From: Terriglobus albidus
GTDB taxonomy: Bacteria > Acidobacteriota > Terriglobia > Terriglobales > Acidobacteriaceae
Assembly (NCBI RefSeq): GCF_008000815.1
Contig: NZ_CP042806.1
Span: forward strand, 4,526,001-4,590,000
Length of the DNA stretch: 64,000 bases
Direction of reading: 5' to 3'
Shown here: piece after piece, positions 9,901 to 18,176 of the stretch
Layout: every line of letters begins with the position of its first letter
Position numbering within the stretch: position 1 is the first letter of the stretch
The notes under the pieces: model-generated
Database searches by the model: none
The model's input: the letters and a program-made list of their open reading frames with translations, nothing else
What the model was told of the DNA's origin: nothing
Made by a program: the position numbers and the translations under genes

Positions 9901-10248
9901 ATTATTGGTGGCGACCGAAAGCTTGGGAGAGAGTGCGTACACTTCGCCCGGGCGAGTTTCTACGTCGGTGATCTTCGTCTCCGAAAACCCCGGCGCGCTG
10001 ATCGTGATGCTGTACTTGCCGAGTGGCAGGTCCTGGAAGGAGTAGGTTCCGTCTCCGGTCGACTCCGTCCCACGCGTAAGGCCGGTGTCCTGGCCGAGCA
10101 GGGTGATTTTGGCGTGCGGAACAACCGCACCGGTGCTGTCCAGGACTGTTCCGGCGATACCACCGCGGAAGGTCTGTGCTGACAGAGACACCGTCAACAA
10201 CACAAAGAGAGATGCAACAATGCTTCGGAAGAAGCGGGTGATGCGCAT
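6982..10248 (-). CDS. TonB-dependent receptor, Oar-like with carboxypeptidase-regulatory domain
   Basis: Outer-membrane receptor of 1088 residues with signal peptide (to about 25), a carboxypeptidase-regulatory-like beta-sandwich (about 28-110: GTVLDSTGAVVPHAKITL), a plug domain (IPLNGRDFTQLIKITPGV, about 155; NNWQIDGVDNND) and a long beta-barrel ending in MQFAAKIVF with the terminal Phe of outer-membrane proteins. This is the Oar/CarboxypepD_reg-TBDR class expanded in Acidobacteriota, often linked to uptake of polysaccharide products or proteinaceous ligands; the ligand here is unknown. ATG 10248 has AGGAG about nine bases upstream. The VWFA-like gene follows. The 560-base upstream gap carries two palindromes. 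Confidence 0.92.
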   Translation of the reverse strand: MRITRFFRSIVASLFVLLTVSLSAQTFRGGIAGTVLDSTGAVVPHAKITLLGQDTGLTRGTESTGDGTYSFQDLPLGKYSITISAPGFSETKITDVETRPGEVYALSPKLSVATNNLVVEVNAADVAIDTVSSTNTSVVNSRAVANIPLNGRDFTQLIKITPGVNGAGSINGARTNQNNWQIDGVDNNDIFHNSQGSNQGGVSGVAGVTLPIEAIDQFSVQSQGNAEVGRNGGGAVNMVVKSGTNLFHGSAYYYLRNEYFAAKSQMLGDAVRKPKIRNNQFGGSLGGPIKRDKLFFFVNYERQKYIIGASGAATEPTDQWVNQATALLNKHNVPVNPTFVNVLQTLWPRGNKPGAATVGNYVDPRPQSGYSDNSVGKIDWNINSKQTLSVRAFIGTGRQLGLSDPPIWEYYQVAPTHVHNYAVTHNWMLTDHLSNQALIGVNYFGQTFNDNVHNQNIPALGFNTGVTNPSLYGAPNIKITGFDNVGPTPPLGRQDYTGHVTDTATLVWGKHQFRFGGEFRRNYMNLLYQRSVRGSYAFDGTSSATQATSTACGSCTPYTTEGDANTRALADFLAGYAANGSIVRGVLQRDVFVNQWDIFAQDQYQVSPALTLNYGVRWDYSGPVYSTNGTFSNFNPNAASGFSIVGQDIDTLYPRRYTNVAPRFGFSSKVSNKLVVRGTYGLFFDLPNLNGFFDNRPGNNAAVGVQANNIGASPVFTASKTTAFTIATGVDPLPSAATSAFGVATVSKDFKNAYLQNYNLNLEYQLSRNTVAQVGYVGSVGRHLFNVRDINQAQPSATPSASVCTSNPVTCTSFQQSSRPYFSKFPLFTAINQFESSGGSNYSSLQASVRTSNFHNLTAQASYTYGHALDNVSGTRNFAPQNSLNLPAEYGTADFDIKHTFNGYVVYSIPEFSSRLKALSSGWEVNSFMTFFSGSALTPKAGSNRSGTGENQDRATLVGDPYNTNRTVTAATSATANKTVQWLSASAFTLPALGTFSPTTRGTVRGPGFGTVDASVVKNTTLHENVRLQLRAEMFNIFNRLNLAKPSVSNPTSSNFGKSTTTVGDALGAPGLGSGEPFNMQFAAKIVF

Positions 10249-10808
10249 GACTGGCTCCTGAAGTAGTGAAACAACTACGTTTGGGGTCTGTTGATGCGTT
10301 AACTGACTTTCGCTACGTTTTTCGAGTGTGAAAGAGGAAACAGGGTCCCTAATAACAACAGCACGCCGTCATGCCGGCCTGAGAGGCCAGACAAGCGCCG
10401 GGATATTCCCGGAATGCGATGGTCGCGGCTGACATGTGGAAAGTGGTCTCCGTCTTATGCTGGTGTGTGTCTTCAGCATACCTGTATTACGGTTCGATGA
10501 ACAAATTGTTCCCCTATAAAAAATAGCCGCTGTACGCTTCAACCCTTGCGTCGCGTCTAATGCAGCGCAAGAGAACTCCCTATTTTTTCAATACTTTATT
10601 CTTGCACTCCGAAGAAAAATCTCTTCCAATAGAGACAGCAGGTCCCCCTCTGATTCAGCCCACCCTGCTATCCGACCGTTGAGCTCCAAGCAGCCCCCCA
10701 GACTTGTTAGGGCATCGTATGCAGTAGTGAATTTTCAACTGCTATCGAATCTCTAATCTGCTGTCCTTGTCCGTTGGACCAAATTTGGTTTTTTTTCGGA
10801 GTCCTTCA
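10249..10808. other. Long divergent intergenic region with two palindromes
   Basis: 560 bases with no supported gene between the Oar-type receptor and the small outer-membrane protein. They contain TATGCTG-N11-CAGCATA (10456-10480) and the perfect palindrome GAACAAATTGTTC (10499-10511), followed by an AT-rich stretch near 10512-10525. Both palindromes are possible operator sites for the receptor or for the divergent gene. No conserved RNA was recognised. Confidence 0.4.
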
Positions 10809-11378
10809 ATGCACGTTCGAACGAAATTGGCTGTAGCGGTACTAACCGCTCTCTCGATTTTTGCTATTTCCTCCCCACACAGCAGTGCACAAGCCATCCC
10901 CGCCGGCAGAAAACGCGGTGGCGACCTCGATGCATTTTTCACCTATGGGCGCGCACGCACAGACTTCGGCCCCGTCAGGAATAACGTCTACACGGTCGGC
11001 GGAGACTACATGTTCCGGTATTTCGGACTGTTTCAGCCGGGCGTCAATATCCGGTACAGGGCTTCGACCGGTGCTACGGTCAATGAACCTTTCTTTGGCG
11101 CCGGAGTGGATGTGCGCCTGCCCGTTGTCCTTCACCTGCGTCCCTATGCCGTTGCCGATATGGGCCTCGGCAGCGTGAAGCAAAAACCCTCTGGGATCAA
11201 CGACTCAGGAACTTCTTACATCATTGGCGGCGGTTTTGATGTTCCCGTCGTCAACAGGTTTGCCGCTCGCGCGGAATTCAATTATCAGCACATCTTGCTC
11301 TCGGGCGGCGGCAGAAGCCAAGATCTGACTTTCACCCCGTACTCTATCAACGTCGGTGTCGTGTACCGCATCCGCTAA
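10809..11378 (+). CDS. Small outer-membrane beta-barrel protein
   Basis: 189 residues with a signal peptide (MHVRTKLAVAVLTALSIFAI, cleavage near SSAQA) and alternating amphipathic strands typical of an eight-stranded OmpA/OmpX-like barrel (YTVGGDYMFRYFG, PVVLHLRPYAVADMG, RFAARAEFNYQHI). It ends SINVGVVYRIR. Start ATG 10809 has CGGAG eight bases upstream; the longer frame from 10767 would place residues before the signal peptide. A bidirectional terminator follows. Convergent with btuB. It has no catalytic motif; probably a structural or adhesin-type barrel. Confidence 0.75.
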   Translation: MHVRTKLAVAVLTALSIFAISSPHSSAQAIPAGRKRGGDLDAFFTYGRARTDFGPVRNNVYTVGGDYMFRYFGLFQPGVNIRYRASTGATVNEPFFGAGVDVRLPVVLHLRPYAVADMGLGSVKQKPSGINDSGTSYIIGGGFDVPVVNRFAARAEFNYQHILLSGGGRSQDLTFTPYSINVGVVYRIR

Positions 11379-11398
11379 GCTTCTACCTCCCCCAAACA

Positions 11399-11427
11399 TA
11401 AAGCCCTTCCGAACGGAAGGGCTTTTT
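11399..11427. terminator. Bidirectional terminator between outer-membrane protein and btuB-like gene
   Basis: Stem AAAGCCCTTCCG / CGGAAGGGCTTT with loop AA, then TT on the plus strand and an A/T flank usable on the minus strand. Confidence 0.85.
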
Positions 11428-11457
11428 ACTGCTCGTTTTTGCTGATCAAGCGCAGTC

Positions 11458-13896
11458 TTACTCTCGCACCAGCCGCAACTTGATGCCGGCGCGGAAGGTA
11501 AACGGAAGCCCCGGATAACCAATCGGTCCCGTACGCTGCTGGCTGGTCAGATTGTCCAGTTGCGTGAAGATCGACATGCTTGGCTTCCACTGATACGCGA
11601 GATTCGCGTCCAGCCGCTGATAGGCGTAGTCGAGATTCTTATTCGGCAACAACAGAGTATTTCCGCTGTTGATGTCGGAGAACGAAAGAAAGGTTGAATC
11701 ATCGCTGCGGCCAACCAGAGCACCTTTCAGCGCCGCGGACCACTTGCTCGCTGTCCACTGCACAGCGAAAAAGCCCGAGTGTGTGGGGCGCCGGAAGGGA
11801 CGCTGCCCCACCAGCGGAGAGGTGCTTCCAATCGCGATTCCCGGGAAGTTCGGATTCGTGGTCGCCAGTCCGCCGGAGACCGCATCCCCCGAAAGCGAAC
11901 GCTGCACGTTGGCGTCGAGATACGTATACCCTCCGCGTGCAAACCAGTGCTTCGTCAGCCGCCATTCGCTCTCGGCTTCGAGTCCCTGTGCACGGTAGGC
12001 CAGCGAGTTCAGGTCAGCACCGAAGATGGAATACGCAATACCCGATGGGATACCGAAGATATTGATCAGCGTCCCCGCGTCTACATACTCGATCTGCCGA
12101 TCGAACTGCGTATGGAAGTATCCGAGCTTCACGATGCCGCGCTGGCTCAACAGGCGCTGCTCCAGACCTCCCTCATAACTCCGCGAACGCAACGCATTCA
12201 TCGGAGTGACGTGATAGGTGTTGATCGCCGCCGCATTCCCGGAGCTGAGCAACAACGAATAGAGCGAAGAGAACTGCTCGGTCAGCGTTGGTTCCTGCAC
12301 ACCTTTGGAGAAGTTGAAACGCAGCTTAGTGCCGTGCGCGAATCCGTTTCCAGGAGCGATTGGGTACCACGCGATGCCCAGCTTCGGCACGCCTTCCAGG
12401 CCGAAGAGCGCGTTCTTCTCAATCTCTCCACCGAGGGAGTAGAAGACACGGCTGGCAAAGTCACCCTGCATCTGCAGGGTATAGCCATAGTTGCCACGAT
12501 CCCCCTTATTGAACGTGCCATAGGCTGAATTCTTGTAGATGCCGCGCTCGTCCTCATAGCGGAAAGCGCCCAGGACCGCCAGATGCTGCGAGAAGCGATA
12601 GTCGGTCTGATAGTAGAGCTGGTCGCGGTTACTCACCTGGTCAGAACGCGTGGGATAGGCAAGGCCGAAATCCATCGCCGCCTGGCCGCTTACCGAAAAT
12701 CCATTCGCTCCGGTGATCGTCACCGGACGACCGTAGTAGGTCGTAAAGCCGAAGCTCGTAATCGGAGTGCCGACCGGAGAGAACTGGAACAACTGTTCCC
12801 GCTTGCGCGTGACACCATAGCGCACCAGGTTGTGCCATGCGCTGGTTGCCTGAAAATCCAGAGCTGCACCGGAGATCAGAATCTGGTCAGCCTGCTTGGC
12901 GTTATCGGAGATGCCGTAGAAATCATGCGCATTCGGCACACCCACCGCGGCATCGGTATTGCGCAGGGTAAAGCGCAAAGAGGTCTTCGCATTGAGCGCA
13001 AAGCCGAGGTTCGCCGCAGAGGTCGCATTGTGATAGCGGTTCCCGGGAAGAGCATTCGAAGAATCTACGCGCGAAAAACCGAGCAGGTAATCGAGCTTAC
13101 GTGCGGAGCCGCTCAGATCTCCCTCATTCCGCCAGGTATGAAAGTTTCCGGCGTCTCCGGTGTATCGCAGGACAGGATGAATCGTCGTTCCCTGCTGCGT
13201 AACCAGACGCACGGCGCTCGCCGTCGCACCGGACCCAACCGTTACGCTGTCCGGACCACGATGGACTTCGATAGTATCCAGTGCAAAACTCGCCAGGTTG
13301 CCGTAATCGAAACGGCCTCCCATATCTTCAGCCGGGATACCGTCGATGGTGACACGGTTGCCATCCGACTGGCCGCCTCGCACGAACTGTGAGGTCTGGC
13401 CGCCCATCTGTCCGCTCTGAACGATCTGCACTCCGGGCATCAGACGAAGCTCTTCACTGACGCCATAGCGAGGCCACAGAGCATCCGGCTGAATCAGGCT
13501 CACCGAAGAACTGGTCTGGGAAAGCGTTGTCGGCAGACCAGTGGCGGTCACCGTGATCTCATCCTTGCGCTCATCGAGACGCAGCGTGACATCCTGCTGT
13601 ACGAGGTCCAGCCGTCCGCCGTAAAAGCTGCGTGATGGTGTCGTCGCAAAACCCTGGCTGGAGGTCAGCAGCAGAAAGCGCCCGCCCTCAGAGCTGCGCA
13701 GCTCATATTCGCCTTCAGGTCCGCTCACACCGGTGGCGACGACACTATTGCCAAGCAGAAGCTGCAGCCGTGCACCACTCACGCCGGCGCCCAATTGATT
13801 GGTTACGCGCCCGCGAACAACGACGGCATGTGCCGCGGAAGCAGATAACAGTATGGCTAGAATGGCCGCTCGCAGACGGCCTGCAGGAATACTCAT
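11458..13896 (-). CDS. btuB: TonB-dependent vitamin B12 receptor (BtuB-like)
   Basis: Outer-membrane TonB-dependent receptor of 812 residues: signal peptide (to about 24), a carboxypeptidase-regulatory-like segment (about 27-105), plug (GVSEELRLMPGVQIVQ, VRGGQSDGNRVTIDGIPA, VHRGPDSV) and a 22-strand-type barrel to LRLVRE. Assignment as a cobalamin transporter rests on the cobalamin riboswitch just upstream; the plug alone does not decide the ligand. ATG 13896 follows GGAGGAG with about five bases of spacing. No btuC/D/F genes are next to it. Convergent with the small outer-membrane protein. Confidence 0.88.
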   Translation of the reverse strand: MSIPAGRLRAAILAILLSASAAHAVVVRGRVTNQLGAGVSGARLQLLLGNSVVATGVSGPEGEYELRSSEGGRFLLLTSSQGFATTPSRSFYGGRLDLVQQDVTLRLDERKDEITVTATGLPTTLSQTSSSVSLIQPDALWPRYGVSEELRLMPGVQIVQSGQMGGQTSQFVRGGQSDGNRVTIDGIPAEDMGGRFDYGNLASFALDTIEVHRGPDSVTVGSGATASAVRLVTQQGTTIHPVLRYTGDAGNFHTWRNEGDLSGSARKLDYLLGFSRVDSSNALPGNRYHNATSAANLGFALNAKTSLRFTLRNTDAAVGVPNAHDFYGISDNAKQADQILISGAALDFQATSAWHNLVRYGVTRKREQLFQFSPVGTPITSFGFTTYYGRPVTITGANGFSVSGQAAMDFGLAYPTRSDQVSNRDQLYYQTDYRFSQHLAVLGAFRYEDERGIYKNSAYGTFNKGDRGNYGYTLQMQGDFASRVFYSLGGEIEKNALFGLEGVPKLGIAWYPIAPGNGFAHGTKLRFNFSKGVQEPTLTEQFSSLYSLLLSSGNAAAINTYHVTPMNALRSRSYEGGLEQRLLSQRGIVKLGYFHTQFDRQIEYVDAGTLINIFGIPSGIAYSIFGADLNSLAYRAQGLEAESEWRLTKHWFARGGYTYLDANVQRSLSGDAVSGGLATTNPNFPGIAIGSTSPLVGQRPFRRPTHSGFFAVQWTASKWSAALKGALVGRSDDSTFLSFSDINSGNTLLLPNKNLDYAYQRLDANLAYQWKPSMSIFTQLDNLTSQQRTGPIGYPGLPFTFRAGIKLRLVRE

Positions 13897-13934
13897 AAGA
13901 CTCCTCCGTTCCCCCTCGGAACGTTGGCTGGTCA

Positions 13935-14130
13935 CAGTGAAACCGGTCTCCTGACTTTACGCATTCCAGCAGAAAGATTGGGCGTTCCCTTCCCGTCCCT
14001 GAAGAACAGTGAGAAATGGCCGGCTGCTGATCGCCCCTCCTGAAGTGATGCTCCAAGGAGTGACGTGCGCTTACAGTTGCGGGGCAGTGGCGGAATCTCA
14101 CCGCGCTTCCCGAACATTTCACCGCGTCGA
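13935..14130 (-). promoter_or_regulatory. Cobalamin (adenosylcobalamin-class) riboswitch
   Basis: On the minus strand the leader contains the conserved core GGTGAGATTCCGCCACTGCC, then CCCGCAACTGTAAGC, and near the 3' end GTCAGGAGACCGG, which match the B12 box and the flanking conserved stems of the cobalamin family. The end lies about 40 bases before the btuB-like ATG and its SD, so B12 binding would be expected to lower expression of the receptor. Boundaries are approximate. Confidence 0.92.
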
Positions 14131-14247
14131 TTCTCTTAAAACGCAGGGTCAGGGCATGTCTCGCAATTCCCTGATGTCAGGAATTTGTGGAAACATGTGT
14201 ACCCCACGAAGATCACTCGGCACAGTTGCTCGCGTGTATTGCAGATT

Positions 14248-15012
14248 CTACACGGCAGGCTGCCGCTCAATTGTCAGTAAATGTTTGACGCGCGCCACAT
14301 CGTCCCGCGAAGTAATCCGCACCAGCTCACGTTCTTCGTCTCCCATGGCCAGCCTGCTGCCGGCTATGGCCTCGCCGCGGAAGGATCCATGCAGCCAGTC
14401 GACACCGGTCGCATCCCAAAGCTGCCTGGCGTTGCGTACTGTCACGCCGGCGCCACCCATAATCCGAATACGCCCTGTGGCTTGCCGCACCAGCGAAGAG
14501 ACCATCTGCTGGCCATGCTCCAGGGAGTCGTCTCCGCCCGAGGTCAACACCTCGTCCACACCACACTGGATCAGATCTTCAAGAGCTTCTTCCAGATCTG
14601 CCGCAACATCGAAGGCTCGGTGAAAGACCACCTTCATCGGCCGGGCCCGCTCCACCAGCTCTAGCGTGCGCTTTACGTCGATTGTATGGTTCTTCATCAG
14701 GACGCCGAAGACGACACCATGAGCACCGACCTCTTTGCAGCCTTCAATGTCCATCCGCATCACTGTCAGCTCTTCCTCGGTATAGAGGAAGTCGCCGGCG
14801 CGCGGACGGATCATCACATGCACCGGCACTTCACTTACCTGCAGCGCGGCGCCGATAAAGCCGATACTGGGAGTGAGTCCGCCGTCGGCGAGAGCCGAAC
14901 ACAGCTCAATCCGATCGGCGCCTCCTTCAAGAGCGGCGTTCAGCGACGTTGTGGAGTCCACGGCAACTTCAAGCCGTACAGGACGAGACTGCATCAGCGG
15001 ACCATCTCCCAT
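14248..15012 (-). CDS. cutC: CutC family protein
   Basis: TIM-barrel protein of 254 residues with the CutC hallmarks LEVAVDS...ALEGGADRIELCSALADGGLTPS, HVMIRPRAGDFLY and GVLTSGG-type DEVLTSGGDDS, then IMGGAGV. Long called a copper homeostasis protein, though direct copper transport is disputed. Start ATG 15012 was used; ATG 14994 (MQSRPVRLE) is also possible and closer to usual family length. It is downstream of the SIS gene on the same strand (gap 71 bases). Cytoplasmic. Confidence 0.9.
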   Translation of the reverse strand: MGDGPLMQSRPVRLEVAVDSTTSLNAALEGGADRIELCSALADGGLTPSIGFIGAALQVSEVPVHVMIRPRAGDFLYTEEELTVMRMDIEGCKEVGAHGVVFGVLMKNHTIDVKRTLELVERARPMKVVFHRAFDVAADLEEALEDLIQCGVDEVLTSGGDDSLEHGQQMVSSLVRQATGRIRIMGGAGVTVRNARQLWDATGVDWLHGSFRGEAIAGSRLAMGDEERELVRITSRDDVARVKHLLTIERQPAV

Positions 15013-15083
15013 ATGTACTTCTGAGCGACCAGAAGAGCACAGCCGTACTTATACCTGCAAGCACAAACCATGCCTGCAGGAAC

Positions 15084-16181
15084 CTACTCAACTACCACTG
15101 ACTTCACGAGGTTGCGCGGCTTATCCACGTCAATTCCGCGTCCAATGGCCATGAAATAGGCGAAGAGTTGTAGCGGCACAACCTCAAGGATCGGCAGAAG
15201 ATGCTCGGGCGCTGCCGGCACCTCCACAATGGCGTCAGCCAACGCCGCCGCCTGGACGTCTCCCTCATTGGCGATCGCCAGAATCGGAGCTCCCTGCGCA
15301 CGCATATCCTGCATCAACTGCATCACCTTCTCGTAACGCAGCACGCTCTCGGCGTCGTTGTGGTCGACGGTCGCCAGCATCACCAGCGGAGTCTTGCTGC
15401 CTACCAGGGCATTGGGTCCGTGCTTCAGCTCTCCGCTGGGATAGCCCTCGGCATGGATGTAGCTGCTCTCTTTCAGCTTCAGAGCGCCTTCACGGGCAAT
15501 CGCATAGTGAACACCGCGGCCAAGGAAGAGAAACGTCTCCGCTGCCTGCAGACGGCCCGCCGCTACGGCAACCACCTGTTGCCAGCGCGGAAGCCATGCA
15601 CGCATCTGAATAATGATCTGCGGCACAACCTTCTCCAGCCCGATAGCCGGCAAACCCCGCTGCGCAGCCGCCTGCTCCGCCAATACTGCCAGCAGCAGAA
15701 GCTGCGTGGTAAAGCTCTTAGTCGCCGGAATCGCCTTCTCTACGCCCGCCTGCGTGGTCAGCGCGACATCGGCCTCGCGCGCCATGGACGAGGTGGCGAC
15801 ATTGGTAATCGCAAGCGTCTTCTGCCCCATCTCCTTGGCCTTGCGCAAAGCCGCCAGCGTATCAGCAGTCTCTCCCGACTGCGAGACGACGATCACGGCT
15901 GCCTGCTTGAGACGTGCCTCGCTGCGATAGACATATTCGCTGGCATACTCCACATCCACGTGGATACCGGCACGGTCTTCCAGAATCAGCTCGGCCACCA
16001 GACCGGCATGACGGCTGGAACCGCTTGCGGCAATCACGATCTCCTGCACGCCCTCAAGCCACTGCTGCACGGGAGCAAGCACGCTCGCTCCATAGGCCGC
16101 CAGCGTACGATCCAGCGCATCAGGCTGCTCGAAGATTTCCTTCAGCATCCAGTGCGGAAAGCCATTCAGTCCCTCTTGCAT
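15084..16181 (-). CDS. SIS-domain sugar isomerase/deaminase, GlmS-like without glutaminase domain
   Basis: 365 residues with two tandem SIS domains: ASGSSRHAGLVAEL (about 52), SQSGETADTLAALRKAKEMG (about 100), then KLKESSYIHAEGYPSGELKH (about 245) and the GlmS-type C-terminus DKPRNLVKSVVVE. The N-terminal Ntn glutaminase of GlmS is missing, so glutamine cannot be the ammonia source. The family includes amino-sugar-phosphate deaminase/isomerases such as AgaS and archaeal GlmD. ATG 16181 has GAGGTG with six bases of spacing. It is divergent from a DeoR-type repressor, which supports a catabolic role in amino-sugar use. Confidence 0.85.
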   Translation of the reverse strand: MQEGLNGFPHWMLKEIFEQPDALDRTLAAYGASVLAPVQQWLEGVQEIVIAASGSSRHAGLVAELILEDRAGIHVDVEYASEYVYRSEARLKQAAVIVVSQSGETADTLAALRKAKEMGQKTLAITNVATSSMAREADVALTTQAGVEKAIPATKSFTTQLLLLAVLAEQAAAQRGLPAIGLEKVVPQIIIQMRAWLPRWQQVVAVAAGRLQAAETFLFLGRGVHYAIAREGALKLKESSYIHAEGYPSGELKHGPNALVGSKTPLVMLATVDHNDAESVLRYEKVMQLMQDMRAQGAPILAIANEGDVQAAALADAIVEVPAAPEHLLPILEVVPLQLFAYFMAIGRGIDVDKPRNLVKSVVVE

Positions 16182-16314
16182 TGCATCACCTCAAAAGTGA
16201 TTATATCGCCACAATATGCTCAATCATGTGCGAAATTAAGGTTTATTCGCGCCCAAACGATCAAATACTCTGGCTATTTGGAGGAGATCTGGGTATAAGC
16301 TGTTCGAGACCATT

Positions 16315-17100
16315 ATGTCTACGAAGACCGAAGAGCGCGCCGAGCGAATCATGAAATTATTGCTGCGCAACGGGGATATCTCCGTTGAGGAGCTTGTTGC
16401 GACCGTCGGCACCTCCGCCCCATCGATCCGCCGCGACCTCACTCGCCTGGAAAAACGCGGCCTGATCCGCCGTACCCATGGCGGCGCGACTTTGGTGGAA
16501 CCGCTCCTGTATGAGCCCTTTCGGTATGACATCAGCTTTCAATCGCGCGAGGGACGCTTCGCCGAAGAAAAACGGCGCATTGGCCTGGCGGCGGCCGACC
16601 TGATCCAGGAGAACGAGACCATTGGTTTGAACGCCGGCACAACCACGACGCAGATCGGCCGGGCACTCCGTCATCGCCGCAATATCTCGGTCGTCACCAA
16701 TGCCATCAACATCGGGATGGAGCTGTGCAATCAGCCCGGAATCAAGACATCGCTGACCGGCGGCCTGCTGGCATGGGCATGGGCCTTCTCTCTCTCTGGC
16801 CAGGCGACGCTTGATTTTCTCAACACGGTTTATATGGACAAGGTGTTTCTGGGAGTGACCGGCGTAGACCTCGAACGCGGCGCCACTACCCGTGAACAGG
16901 AAGAGGCTCTTGTCTTCCGCGCCATGGCTCGGCAGGCCAAGCAGGTGATTGTCGTCGCTGACTCGTCGAAGTTCGGCAATGTTTCGCCAGCCTTCGTCTC
17001 TCCGCTCGAGGATATCGACATTCTGATCACCGATACCGGACTATCCGAATCGGTGGCTGCGGCATACGCTGCGAAAGATATCCGCGTACTACGCGTTTGA
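16315..17100 (+). CDS. DeoR/GlpR-family transcriptional regulator
   Basis: 261 residues. The N-terminal helix-turn-helix (about 5-60) includes ISVEELVATVGTSAPSIRRD and the DeoR signature RRTHGGA. The C-terminal DeoRC sugar-phosphate sensor (about 80-255) has GLNAGTTTTQIGRAL, VVTNA, LTGG and VVADSSKFG. It probably senses a phosphorylated sugar and represses the divergent SIS gene, with 133 bases between the two starts. ATG 16315 has only a weak SD (GAGA). Confidence 0.9.
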   Translation: MSTKTEERAERIMKLLLRNGDISVEELVATVGTSAPSIRRDLTRLEKRGLIRRTHGGATLVEPLLYEPFRYDISFQSREGRFAEEKRRIGLAAADLIQENETIGLNAGTTTTQIGRALRHRRNISVVTNAINIGMELCNQPGIKTSLTGGLLAWAWAFSLSGQATLDFLNTVYMDKVFLGVTGVDLERGATTREQEEALVFRAMARQAKQVIVVADSSKFGNVSPAFVSPLEDIDILITDTGLSESVAAAYAAKDIRVLRV

Positions 17101-17104
17101 TGGC

Positions 17105-18166
17105 TTAAAGCTGCACAAGCAACTGCCTGTCCGTCTGTTGCAATAAGGTCGTCAGCACATTGGCAACCGTCGCAGGCGTGACTACATTCATGCAATAGAG
17201 TTCCGGCTGCGAACATCCCCTTTGACCACACGGCTGACAGTCAAACTTCCGTTCATAGATGGGGGTAATGACATCATCTTCGGGACCAATCACACTTACC
17301 GGATCTGTTTTGCCGAAGATAGCGGCCGTCGGCACCTGTAGCACCTTTGCAACATGTACGATCCCGCTGTCCATACACAGCATGACGCGAGCCCTAGCGA
17401 TCGTCATGAGCGCATTTTTCAGGCTCCCGCTCAGAAATTCGACCTGCCAGTCCTCCGGCATCTTGTCACGAAACTCCACGATCTCATGAGGAAGCCCCAG
17501 CATGCCGATGCGCCTGTCGCGAGGCAACAGTTTCACCATCTCCACATAGTGGTCCACTGACCACATACGGCTCCAGGTACTTGCTCCCGGATGGATTAGA
17601 AGATCGTAAAGGTAAGGCTCGTTACGGAGCCCCATGATCTCAGGTAGGAATTGCGGCAGTTCTCGCGTCTCTCCCATGCCGGCCGGACGCCACATCCGAA
17701 AGGCGCCCCATTCCCGCTCCCCCAACGGCAGTTTGCGATCGACGGGTACGGCCACATCGAAAAGCCAGTGATGCGGCTCGCTATCCGCCCCCCCGATGGA
17801 AGTTCCCCGCCAGAACAGATCTCGTACAAGCCGTAGCCCGATTGGAATCTTGCGGCTCGCGGCCGCGATCGGCGCGTGTGGAGAGATCCATACTCCCTTC
17901 GGCCGCAATCTGGACATTTCTTTCAGGAAGGAAAAGAGTCTGCCGCCCGCTGGCACGTCGTGTAACGAGAGCAAATCATTGTTCGGTCCAAGATCGAGAA
18001 GGGAAATAAAATCCTTCAGCGCGGCCCTTGGGAAGATAAGCAGATGAACGCGATACCCAAGGTCGAGTTGCTTTCGAATGACCGCCACAGCCGAAAGCAG
18101 GTCGCCCATGGCCTTAAAGACACCATAAACAACGGCTTCTCTGTGATCCGCCATGGGGGTACGCAT
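17105..18166 (-). CDS. Glycosyltransferase family 9 (heptosyltransferase-like)
   Basis: 353-residue GT-B enzyme of the ADP-heptose:LPS heptosyltransferase family. The donor-binding C-terminal part contains LLIHPGASTWSRMWSVDHYV, MLCMDSGIVHVAKVLQVPT and AIFGKTDP. The four-cysteine tail CQPCGQRGC...LYC is seen in many GT9 proteins. It probably adds a sugar to lipopolysaccharide or another envelope glycan at the inner-membrane face. ATG 18166 begins 10 bases after the rlmN stop, with no independent SD, so translation is likely coupled; ATG 18154 (MADHRE) is an alternative. Convergent with the DeoR gene. Confidence 0.85.
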   Translation of the reverse strand: MRTPMADHREAVVYGVFKAMGDLLSAVAVIRKQLDLGYRVHLLIFPRAALKDFISLLDLGPNNDLLSLHDVPAGGRLFSFLKEMSRLRPKGVWISPHAPIAAASRKIPIGLRLVRDLFWRGTSIGGADSEPHHWLFDVAVPVDRKLPLGEREWGAFRMWRPAGMGETRELPQFLPEIMGLRNEPYLYDLLIHPGASTWSRMWSVDHYVEMVKLLPRDRRIGMLGLPHEIVEFRDKMPEDWQVEFLSGSLKNALMTIARARVMLCMDSGIVHVAKVLQVPTAAIFGKTDPVSVIGPEDDVITPIYERKFDCQPCGQRGCSQPELYCMNVVTPATVANVLTTLLQQTDRQLLVQL

Positions 18167-18176
18167 AAGTGTCAAA

